A DNA stretch of 64,000 nt from assembly GCA_013399015.1 (NCBI GenBank), contig VWZX01007380.1:1913-65912 (forward strand). Direction: 5' to 3'. This DNA is from Galbula dea. Taxonomy: Eukaryota > Chordata > Aves > Piciformes > Galbulidae. The position numbers and the translations under genes were made by a program. The notes beneath the pieces are model-generated. The model saw only the letters and a list, made by a program, of their open reading frames with translations, did no database searches and had not been told where the DNA came from. Positions 21,601-33,600 of this stretch are shown here, piece by piece. Position 1 is the first letter of the stretch; the number at the start of each line of letters is the position of its first letter.

Positions 21601-24600
21601 TGCCCCCTGATTCCCTCTTCTGCTTTCCTAAGAAGCAAACCTCTCCAGAAAAATGACTGCTTCATCAGTTCTGTCACTCAAATAAGAAGGGAAATTTTTT
21701 TTAATTTGTTTTCCACACAGCTGTTTTCTTCCTCTTTTCTCCTGCCTGTTGCTGCTGACACAAGCATATTTCCTTATAAAAAGAGGAAGATCTTACTGGA
21801 AAGCTGCCCAAAGCTCATGAAATGTCCCGGGAAGGTAGGGCAAGGGGGAATCCACAATAGTTGTCTTCTCCTAGAGGCCTGCAGTAATTCAAGATGCCAA
21901 CAGGGAGGAGAGACAGCCCTTCTCCTCTCCTAGTAGCCATCTGTCTCTGTTTAGAAATGGAGCCACACTGATGAAGGAAAGAGAAGGAAAATGGAATAAT
22001 GCGTGAATAATGGTGTCTTCCTCAGCCACCACATTTAACTGTGTCTGATAGGCAACTTCTGATGCCTGGAAGTAAAGGTGAAATAGAAGATTGGAAAGTT
22101 TTAATTTGTTCTGTGCTCTACTGTGGTCATTTTCATACAGATAGGGTGTCTCACACATCAGATAATGGCCTGTGGGCTGATTCTGACCACGTTAACATCG
22201 TAACTCATGAGAAGGCAGCCACCTCTGTGTTTCTTCCTTAGGCATCTTCCCATCTCTCTTTCTGAGGCATTGTCTCAGTGGAAGTTGAAGCTGGGGTTTG
22301 ATGGGGTTAGAAAGGCAGGAGAGGTACCATTCTGTCAGAGCCTTGTGCATGCTTCAGCTGGGAACATGGGTGTGAGTCAGGAAAACATTCCAGGGAGATG
22401 TCCTTTGGGACCTGGGACTGGAGGGTTATCTCTCAGGAGGTTTTCCTGACAGGGTCTTCTGGCTATCATCTGGGACAGCCTTCCTGAGCTGTTGATAACT
22501 GATGGGAAGCCATGGGCTTCCTCCCTTGCCTTGAGGCAAATGTGTATGCATTTGGGCTTAGGTTCAGAGGAAGCAAAGCTGAGATTGCTGATGGGGAACC
22601 AAAACAGGGAGTTTTGGGCACAGGAGAGCTGTTGCATTAACAGCATTGTTCAGGATTGGTTTAAAAAATCCCAGACCAAGGCCTCCTCCCAAAATTTGAT
22701 CTAATGTTTTTATTTTTTAGGAAAGACAGTGCCTGTGGAGGCACATCTGATGTGAGCTATGTGGGGTTTTTTTCCAGGCAGTGACCTTTTGGGGCAAACA
22801 CAGCTTCTGCCTCCCAGCTTTTCTCTGCCATTGGCAATGGCAAACTTTTTTTTTAAATGAGCAATGAAGTTTCTGTGCCATTGCTTGATTCCAGTGGTTT
22901 AGAAAGTCAAGGAAACACTTTTGGGGTAAAAAAATCCTTTAATGACAAGTGGCCACTTCTGTCGACTGCTTTGGCTATGTTTCATCTGCAGCAGGGCTGA
23001 TGAGTACAGGGATACAGAAGAGCCCCATGAGGAAACCTGACCCACTTCTCTGGGCAGCTTGTTCCAATGCCTAACCACTCTTTCAATGAAGAGATTTTTC
23101 CTGAGATACAACCTGAACCTCCCCCAGGGCAGCTTGAGGCCATTTTCTCTTTTTCTGTTGCCAGCTGGGAGAAGAGACCAACCCCCACCTCCCTACAACC
23201 TCTTTTCAGGTAGTTGTAGAGAGCAAGAAGGTCTCCCCTGAGCCTCCTTTTCTCCAGGCTAAACAACCCCAGTTCCCTCAGCTGCTCCTCATAAAACTTG
23301 TGTTCTAGACCCTTCACCAGCCTCATTGCCCTTCTTTGGACACGCTCCAGCACCTCAGTGTCTTCCTTGTATTGAGGGACTCAAAACTGAACACAGTATT
23401 CAAGGTGTGACCTCACCGGTGCTGAGTACAGAGGGATGATCCCTGCCCTAGTCCTGCTGGCCACACTAGTGCTGATCCAAGCCAGGATGCTGTTGTCCTT
23501 CTTGGCCACCTGGGCAAACTGCTGGCTCATTTCACCCTCACTTCAGCACCCTCAGGTTGTTTTCCACTGCACAACTTTCCAGCCACTCTGCCGTGAGCTG
23601 CAGCCTTACATCTTAATTCAGTGTCTTCTGGCAAGGGTTATTAACTTAAGGCTTGTCCTTGTATAGTGCCACCATGTTTGTAAAAGATCAGCTTAAATTA
23701 ACAGTGCACAATTGGGATTAGTTTAGAAATGGTTAGAATTCTGGTAAGAGGTGTAGGGGAAAGATAAGACAAGTGTGGTCTGCCCTATTGCCTTCTAGCT
23801 GAGATCCAAATAGAGTAGCATGCAACAATGTGAGGTGGTGGTTTAGCCTGTATGAGTGGTGGTGTACCTCCCAGCAGCTGGGCTGGTCACTGCCCTCCCC
23901 AGAGGTGTCTAAAGAGTGGTACAATGTTGATCAAGATGTTCATGGTTGGCAGGATGAGTGGCTAGGGTAACAAGTTTCATTCTGGGCTTATTTCCATTCT
24001 GTTGTTTTCTTTTTCAGTTAAAATCCATGCGCTGCAATATCAAGACAACCTTTACCCTGAACACAGCCTGTACTGCTTGTGCTGCAGCACCCAAAATGTT
24101 GTGCCCAAGAGGCTGGTTCAAGACCACCCAAGGATTAGGAGTGAGGGACTGCAGGTAAGGCCTATTTCTTAATCATGTTAAGGTTTCTGTGCAGCCCTGC
24201 TAGGCAAGGAGCAGTGTGTATGTCTGCAGGAGAACACAGGTGGGTTTTGAGCTATGAAGATCCAGAGAGTTTTGTTTTCAGATGTCTAAAAATGGATTTA
24301 TGATCCCTATTATTGTTGGGTTTGTCTCCTTGCAAATCCCACTCTCTTTTTGCTGGCTGTAAGGTTCATTATGCAAAGGACAAATTGCATGATAATTACC
24401 TCTGACTTGCCCTAAAGAACCTGAGTTTGCTAATCTTGCTGTTGCAATTTAACAGAGGTCTCTCTAGCATAGAAACCTGATTCAGACCCAGTATTCCACA
24501 GTGGAAAATAATATAATGATAGTTCCCCTTGAGTATCCTCCCAGCTTCCAGCAGTAATCCTTGGAACTTTTTACCTTCCTAGTTCACTTATGACAATTGC

Positions 24601-27600
24601 TGGTTCATGTGTTCATTGCTGCTGCTCTGTTGAGCTTGAATCTAATAAGAAAAGGGTGAAGGAAAGCTGGATTTACCAGGAAGCTTTTAAGAAATGAGAC
24701 ATTATAGTTTATTGTTTGCATATCTGTTCAGTAGCCAGTGTGAACTGTTAATATGTAGCTCCATTGTCTCCTGTTCTCTGTGATTCAGTGTTCTGTTGAA
24801 ATAGCTTAAAATAGCTGTAGCAGTTCTTGCAGTGTATAGCAGTTTTTGCAGTTCATAGCAGTTTTTGCACAGACACACACAGGAGTCATATTGAAGCCAA
24901 AGCAGCAGTGCTACTGAGACAATTTCCAAGTTCCTTTTGGGAAGGATGTTGTGCCAAAAATAAAGTGAAGTGTAAGAATAATGTGAGTGTATGCAGCTTT
25001 TCTGAATGTTATCTGCTCTTGTGATGGTTGTTGGACAGACCCAAGGATAGGTTTGTGCTGCATACGTGCAGAACAGGAGACACTGCCACCAAGGGCTTAC
25101 CCTGTGTGTAGAGGTGATGGGTGGAGGGTTGAAAAGAAGATGCTTCTTAGAGGATTTAAGGGATTTGTCTGAGATTGAATAGAGAATCTGTGAATAGCAC
25201 AGTTATTAAATCCAAATTTCCATCATCTCCTTCTGGAATCTTTAGTGCAAGACAGAAAAGGGCAAGTCCTGCAAAGAAATTTTGTTCTTTCATGGTTGCT
25301 TTAGTTGTGAAGTCAAATGTTGAGTCACCCTGGAGATCCTAACTTTATTTCTATACTGTTTAAGATTTCTATTCTGATGCCCTCAGATTGCCCAAGGTTC
25401 TGTCTTATGTCCAGTCTCTGGCAGATTTCTTGTAACCAATCTTTGAGACTCAAATCAATGGGCATCCTTGGAGAAGCCATAACCCAAGTGCAAACTCTTG
25501 TATGCATGTGTGGCAAAGGGAATGAGTGCCCTTCCTTCCATTCAGAGTGCAGTGCAGTGCACTGTGACTGCTTAGAACCCCTCCACCAGATGTGTGGTAT
25601 GTTTGTATTATAATCATGAATCTTGGATTGTTCTTTTCAAGATACACTGTAAAGTTAGGAGAAAATACCCTTTCCCAGCCAGGGTGCCATCACATATGTA
25701 AGAAGGAAATTGAGGAGAAAAAGTGCTGTCCAGGATTCTGGGGTACTGAGTGCTATGGTAAGTTTGTCATCATTTTCCAACACTCTCTAGCTGTTGAATG
25801 AGTCAACCCAGTTTTAATAGGAGACATTAAATGTGCTTTGAGGTGATTCATTTTCATTGCTCCTCAAACACCCACAAGATCTCTGTTAACTGTTGGGGAG
25901 ACTCAGAAAATCTTGGGGAAGGAATCTCTTTGCTTCAGTTGAGTTGAATCCTCTTACATTTAACAACCAACATAACCTCCTTTGGTGGAACTTCCTTTTG
26001 TCTCTTCTTTAAAAATAAGCTTTTGGAAAGGGATGTTTTTTGTTCCTCTTTAAGAAAGTTTCCAAAGGAAGAGGAAGATATTTCTTTCTGATGTCCCTCT
26101 GGTCTGCAGCGTGTGTGACACACGTGCTCCTGTGTGGAGCATCTGGAGTTAGTCAGCCATTCAGCCACAGAAAATACTTAGCCATTCCAACCCAAGGTGA
26201 AAATAACCAGCCCAAAGCTCCCACTCAGGTTTATACCAAGTAATAAGAATTTGGTTTATCTTGGCTTAAAAACCTATAAGCAAGACCTACTAAGCTAAAC
26301 ACTTCTCTCTTCAGTTATTGATTGCTGAAATATTGCCAGTCCTGCAGAAAATGGGATTGTTTGAGTGTTTGAGCCAGTTCTCAAGTGAAGCAGTTTGATT
26401 TAACAACTGGCTTCATCAGAAGAGTCACATCCCTAAAACTATCAGAAATAGCCCCCAGAATATGTAGGTACCTCACTCCAAAGATGTGTGGACCATGTTG
26501 TTCTGAGCACACTTCCAGCTCTTCAGGTGAAAGTGTAGCTGAAAATGCTCAGTATCTTTGCAAAGCAGGCTCTTGTTTGTCCTGAGTTTCAGAACTGCTC
26601 TCAGATGTTTGATACTGCCTCTCACTGATGGTAGCAGCAGTGGCTCACCCTCAAAATGTAGTGCCTTTGCTGAAATTTTACTACTTATTGTCCATTGGGA
26701 TTTTTCCTTAGAGTTTAATAAAAGCCTTATCTGAGCTAACAGCCAAATTGCTCCTTGGTGCCACTACTGGCCATGTTCCCCAGCTCTAGGCCACTAGTTG
26801 GCTGTCTTGGATAAGCAGGCAGGGACTTTGCTGGTGAAGAGGCCATTGCTTGTGAAGAATTGGAATGCCTGGGGGAAGAGGAGACGGAAAGGAGGATATA
26901 GTGCTGGTTGTTCAATTTTATCTTGTCTGCTCTGTCTCTTCCCTGCTAGAGTGTCCAGGTGGCTCTCAAAATCCCTGCAATGGCCATGGGACGTGCTTGG
27001 ATGGTATGCAGCAAAATGGGACCTGCATCTGCAAGGTCAGTGCATGATTTATGCTGAGGGTGATGTGCTTTTGTCAGAGGGAGTTCTAAAGCTTCTGTGC
27101 AGGTAGTCTGGGTGAGGGCTGTCCTTCTTCCTGGAATGTCATTAGCAGCTTCTTTCATTCTAGCATCAGTGGTTTTCCTGGGGGGGTTGATGTAGGGCTG
27201 AGACACTGTTAGTGAGAGTATGGAGTTGAGAAGGATCTCCTAGGGAGATATGAAGAAGGAATTGCATGAATTTAACCCTCTGATCAGTTGAAATAATTAG
27301 TGCATGTCTGTAGCTGCAAGGAGCCCTGAGATACTTGGCTTTTAGTGAGCTGCACCTTTTCAGACTTGCATGATATACTTCCTAAAGGAATTGGTCCTGG
27401 ACCTGAGCAAGAACATCCTCCCTCTCTCAGGAAAAGCAGGAGAGAATTCAGGACAGATGTTTATTCTTCTCTTTACAGCTCCATCCTTATCACAACCAAA
27501 GCATAACCAATTCCTGCACATTGGAATCATAGAGAGCAGTGTTTCCGAAGTTGGTAGCTTAATGGATCAGTGTCAGCCTTGAAACTCTGTCTTATGAACT

Positions 27601-30600
27601 GTATGTTTTTACAGCATCCTTAATTAGTAGCATTGTGAGCTAAAATCCTAGCTCTTGAGCCCTTCTTTGAAAAAAGTTGATTTTGGATTTAACTGAAAGA
27701 ACTTTATATCCATTAAAATATATATGAAGTTCCCCGAGCCCTATAAAAGCAATGTCAGAAGTCCCATTACCATTAATAATTCCAGATTCCTTTTTCAGAG
27801 AGATATCAGAAGCCAAATGGTACTTTTCTGTCTGCTTATGATCAGGACATTGTTTGCTCAATGCCCACTAGAGCTTTGCTGGCATTTTGCATGCCCTTTG
27901 TGTGTCAGCTTACACTGTGATCTTCTTTGCCATGGGGGCTGCTTAATACTACTAGAGCACTGAACAGATCAGATTTCTTCACTGTCTTACTTCAGCTGTA
28001 ATCAGAAATGGGGAGAGACTTTGAACCATAACAATGTGTGGAACAATGCAGTGATAATAACATTTGGGACATTTTGGGGCCCTTCTAGGAGCAATACAGT
28101 GGTTTTGCCTGCCAGAGTTGTCGAGATGAAAATCGGTTTGGTCCAGACTGTCAGTCAGGTAAGGATGAGTAATTCAGGTGAAACCTTCACAAAATAATTG
28201 AGAACAAGGAAGGAGAAGGGGGAAGTTGAGTGAGGAAGGGCACTGGAGAGGAGGAGAAAATGCCAGCTAGTGTTCTATAGCAGGTATCTTGGCATTTTGT
28301 CTTTGTGCCTTTCTCCACTATCCCATTAGACAAAGGATTCTCAGTCTTCCACTCAAATCAGCCCATTTGTCCTGTTGTAAATCTCTCTCTCTCTCTCCTT
28401 ACCAGAGCTATCCCAATTCCCTCTCTCTTTTTAGCCAGGCTGTTACCTACATCCCTGAATCAGCCCACAGTCGCTTCCTAAGTGTTTTCCAGCCTCCTGT
28501 AACTGCCCTACTTGTCTCCTCCTGTAACTGCCCTACTTGTCTCCCAGCTTCTTCACTGTTACACTCCCTACAAAATTAATACACACAGTGCTGCTTTCTC
28601 ATGTGTGGTATCTTTGAGAACAATTTATATCCAGTGCAGCCTGGCTGTTAAAGGAGCCCTTTGCCCATCTCCTGCTTTCCCTGGATCCACACATGTGAGA
28701 TGAGTGTGATTTTGGTGGTTGTGCTCATACAACAACACCACGGCTGGGATCAGAGATGTGACAAGCTCTCATAACACTGCCTCCTTCCACCCTGACTCCA
28801 GGAGACTTAGAGGAGTAGGGAGTTTTAAAAAGTGCCTGAAAACCAGGTCTAGATCTTGCATTCAAGGCTGCTCTTACAGGGCAGTACTTTGATTTCTTGA
28901 GCCCAGGACATGCAGTTTGCCCTCTGTAAGCTCTGACTGGCATGACCTATGTTTTAAAGGAGCTACATTTGCTGTGGATTACTGGTGGGAAATCAGGGTG
29001 TCCAGTGCAGTGCAGTTGGCCAGTGCACTGGAGCCCTCTGCAGTGCCTTGGAGCTGAAGATCAGGTTTGTCTGGGCTTTCCTTGCAGTGTGTAACTGTGT
29101 GCATGGGGAATGCAACAGCGGCACCACTGGGAATGGAACCTGCACGTGCTATGGAGGCTACACTGGCCCCAGGTGTGACCAAGGTAATTATATGGATAGC
29201 TGCAAAGGGGCTGCCAGAGCTAAACTATGGTATGGGAATGGATGCACGTGTCCCAAAAAGAGGTGGGGGNNNNNNNNNNNNNNNNNNNNNNNNNNNNNNN
29301 NGGGCAGGCAATGAATAGCTTGGGAATGTAGAGGGAAGATGATCTGAGCACTGGAGATCTAGTCAGAGGGAAAAGCTGGGGTCTGCTCCCCACTTCATGA
29401 CAGTGGCTGAGATATACCACCTCTTTGTGCCTCTGTTCTTACTCTGGCAACCAGACAGATCCTTTCTTCTCCCTAAGCCTTGCAGGACCTGACTACCTAG
29501 ACTGCTTATATCCCCTGGCTTTTGTGCCAGCTTGGGGGGCCTCTGGAAACCACATTTGCCTTCATTTCCAAATATTTTGTAAGGTAAGATATATCTTCCA
29601 GCAGTGGCTTGCATGCTCAAAGGGAAACTTTCTTTGCTGTGTGATTCCAGAGCTTCCTCTTTGCAAAGGCATCGTATGTGAGGCCGACAGCGAGTGTGTG
29701 GTAAGGGATGGGACAGCAATGTGTGACTGCAAGAGGGGCTACAAAAAAAGTGGAAACACTTGCCAAGGTGAGAAGTTCCTCTGCAACCCTAACTGGTCCC
29801 TTGCTTGGGAAAATCTTATTGCACTGGTATCTCTAGATGAATTTGATCACTGTGAATACAATGCCTGCTTCACTGCAGAGGTTTAAGAACCTGTTGTTTA
29901 GGAATCTCTTTAAGATTAAGGACTAAGATTTTGCCTGTCCTCTCACTTGGTCCTGAAAACAAGAAGTGAATTAGAGTTACAGGTTGCATCCAGCACACAC
30001 TTGTAAGTATGTACTGAATATCTTTGATATATATATACATATATCATAGATATATAGAGGATATTGGTGAGGCCATGCAGGTTTAAATAATGAAGTGTGT
30101 AACTGGAGGATTTTCTCACTGATTTTCACATTGAAGTTTGTGAATTGGTGTTGTTTAAAGAAAGTCAGTAAGATGCATGTAATTAGCTGGCTGTGGATAG
30201 CTCTGTTTTCACTGTGGTTTTGCAGTTTTTCCTGACCAAACTGCAGTTTTGCATATCCTAAGATATAATGAAAATTCAGAAGTAAATCCAAGCATCCTCT
30301 CTCACTCACAGTTCTGTTGCTGAAGTAGCATGAAGAACGTGTCATCCAAATTCCTCACATTAGAAAAACCCAAATACCCATTATATGAAATTACTTTCCT
30401 GGGAAACTCCACAATTTTAATAGTATAAATCTCTTATACTCCATTCTTTCCAGGTCTTTTGCATTCTGCTGTGCTGCAGCAAATACTGTTTTGAAACCAG
30501 AAATTTGATTACCCTCACCTCATCTCTTTAATTGCAGCTCAGGATCCTTGTGCTCCTTCTCCATGCTCCCCCTTCGCTGTATGTAAAGGTCTTGGCCCCC

Positions 30601-33600
30601 TAAACTATCAGTGTACCTGCAAAGAAGGATATCAAGGAGATGGGAAGATTTGTCAACCCATAAACCCTTGTGTTGACAGCAATGGAGGCTGCCCAGAAAA
30701 CACTACCATTTGTATCTACAGACGTCCAGGAGAGGTAAGGGCAATAACAGCACATCAGCAACCTGCAAAGCTCTCAAAAATGGCCAGGGGAGAAGTTCTT
30801 CAAATGACCTCCCTGTTCTGTTGGTCAAATGTGCTCTTCTCACCTTAGATTTTCACAGAATATTAGGAGTTGAAAGGGACCTTGAAAGATCATCTGGTCC
30901 AGCCCCCCTGCCACAGCAGGATTCCCTAGACCAGGGCACACAGAAGCGAGTCCAGATGGGTTTTGAATACCTCCAGAGAAGGAGACTCCACAACCTCTCT
31001 GGGCTAATTTTGCAATGAGAAACCAGACAGCTCTTTTGTAGAGTAACTTACTGGGTAAAAGATGATGAATGCAGCTCTGTAATCACTGTGTTGCCTTTCT
31101 TTAGGCATCTTGTGTTTGCAAGCCTGGGATGAGCAAAAGAACTCCTTCATCTGAGTGTTCTGTGTTTCCCAACGATTGCCGGCAGTACTTTTGTGACATG
31201 ACTTCCACGTGTGAAATTAATTCCCAAGGGAATCCCAGGTGAACCACTTTAAAGATTGCTATTAAAAAAGCTTGTTCTGCAGCTAGAGAGGAAGCTGAGT
31301 TTGAATGTGTTGAATTTTTGAAGAAAAGAAAAGCTGTGGAGAATGGGCCAGAGGCATCCTTGGAGAAGAGCCTGTTTGTAACAAACCCACTGAAAGCTAA
31401 GAGTTTACATCAGTCATTGTTAATCTTGGCATGTGGTCACAAGGTGCTTTAAATCTGGAGCATCATAGTTCCTGTGAGATGAACTGGAGATATAGCTCCT
31501 CAAGTTGGTGGTAGTAGTAGGTTATTATTGGTTAATAATCAATCATTAAAAGGGAGATGAGCAACTCTGTCTTTGTTCACATTTGCCCACATTTGATTTG
31601 GAGAACTAAGTCTATGACTCTCCTCCCACTCAGAACTGTAAGCAAGAAATTAGAGCTGCAGATTGTCAGGGAAGGTGAGGGGGAAAAAACCCAGACCTTA
31701 TTTAGTCCTCTGGAGTGAAACACCTAGAAGTTGATATCCCTTAGATGGGAAATATTGCCAGATCTAGGATCATTTTTGCATAATGGCCTCTCAAACACCA
31801 ATGAAAGCTTCAATGAGGATTTTCTGTTCCCAAGAAAAGCTGGAGTTTCTCTGAGTGACTGGAGAGAGAAATAGCAGTCCCATCTCCTTCACCTTTCCTT
31901 CTTGAGTGCTGCTAAAACAGCATCCAGCTGGGTGTTGTGTGCCCCTGGCCAGAACTGAAACAGTGGCTTCCCTTGCTGAAGATATGCTAGCAAAGTGCAG
32001 GACACTGTGTTCAGCATAGTCCCTGCCTTACAATATCTTTTCCCTTGCAGCTGGCACTCAGCCCTCTGAGGCTGGAGTAATGTCAAATTCCTCCCTTGTG
32101 TCACATGTCTTTGCATCCCTGAAACTGAAAGAGCAGAGCTGATACTTGGACAAAACCCAAATGGGAAAAAACATTGTTATCAGCCAGTGATCTTAAGTAG
32201 GCTCTGAGTAATGCCTGTAAATGCGTGTGAATCAGGACAGAGATTTTCACATGTAGATAAACTCTTCTGGAAAAGTCATTAGCCTGTCTGAGGCCCCCAT
32301 TAAGTCTGAGACAAGCCATAGCTAACTGGTGTGCTTGAACTGGCACTTGTCACTGAAGCTGAGGGGTCACATAGGAGCTGTTTGCTAGATTTTCACTTAG
32401 TTTGTGGTTTTCACACATTACCTCGAATTTTGAGATGCTGTAATGACTGGTACTAACTGAATAGCTAGGTAGAGAGGTGGCAATACATACACTGTGGCTA
32501 CCTGTACCCTGAAGCCTAGAGCAGACAATCCTTATGCAGATTGTATCTGAGAAAACTTCTTCATTCTCTTTGGGTAGGTCCAGATTTGCTTGCACCATTT
32601 TTTGCCTGCACCTTTTTCCTGTCACTCAGTTGAGGCAGAAGCTACTAAACTCTTACCTTCACCTTAAAGCTGGGATTTGTCTTTTCAGGAGGAGATACTG
32701 CCATGTTGTTCTACTCACATTCCTTGAACGTGTTACAAAGTGTTTTATAATGGTTTGCTGTGTTTCATTCTTGTCTCTTAGCTGTGTGTGTAAAGAAGGA
32801 GAGATTGGAGATGGGAGAAGCTGCTATAGAGACCTCTTAAGTGAGATAAATCAGCATAACTCCAGAGGAAGGTTTGCTAGGAAATTAAGCGTCGCCAGGA
32901 AGATGTTTGGTAAATGTCTTTTGAATTTGTCTTGAGGAATGGAGCAAATGAGGGGACATTGACAATGTGTGTCAGAAAAGGCCAAGAGCCTTTCAAAATC
33001 ATAGATCTAGTTTTGCAGTGTATGACCACAGGTTGCAAAATTAAACACACCACACCTCTGAACTCACATTGCCAGTTATGGATTGTGAATTGATGAGACT
33101 GTTGCAGAGGGCATTATGGCTGAGTGTTGGGTATTTGGCAGTCCTGACGAAGGACATACTATACCTGCAGAAGAAGGAAATATGCCTTGGAGGTGTGAAT
33201 CAAACCTGTTTGTATCAAACCACCAGTGTGCTACCACCTGCAGTGTCTGTGCTGAAGGATCTGCAATCTTTCAGCTGCTGTGGAGTTTTCTAGCAGTGAT
33301 GCTTGAGGCTGGTGTGCAGAACATCTACTAAACCCTTAAACAGCCTCCTTGCTAGCCCACACATTCGAGTGGCTGTTATAGAGGTGAAAAGGCTTTGTTC
33401 TGTGCACCTTGGTACTTTGACTAAGGAATTGCTTTGCAAATCATAAAAGACTGTTTTAGACCCCAGGTACTGCAAGTGCTGGGAGTGGTAGCCACAAAGG
33501 TTAATTTTTGCCTCTAAGAAAAGAATGAGAAGCATATTTCTACTAGATACCTTCTCCAACTCATCCTCTGCTCAGTTTTCTCTATTCCCACTCACTTGAC

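Larger units (their letters stand above)
18661..24017 (+). other. STAB1: STAB1 intron 1 (5.4 kb)
   Basis: The largest intron of the gene in this window. It contains two antisense CR1 pieces (21043-21150 and 22985-23530). Open stretches elsewhere show no recognisable family and are not called as genes. Large first introns of this kind often hold enhancers, but I see no specific element to name. Confidence 0.8.

Noticed and set aside
21427..21933. 168-codon + strand open frame in STAB1 intron 1
   Set aside because: Low-complexity Ser/Leu/Cys-rich translation with no recognisable domain; it would interrupt the confirmed junction of exons 1 and 2.
22982..23353. A 123-codon minus-strand open frame that could be taken for a host gene
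   Set aside because: It encodes CR1 ORF2 C-terminal sequence (QRRAMRLVKGLEH, LFSLEKRRLRGDL), then changes frame. It is a retroposon relic.
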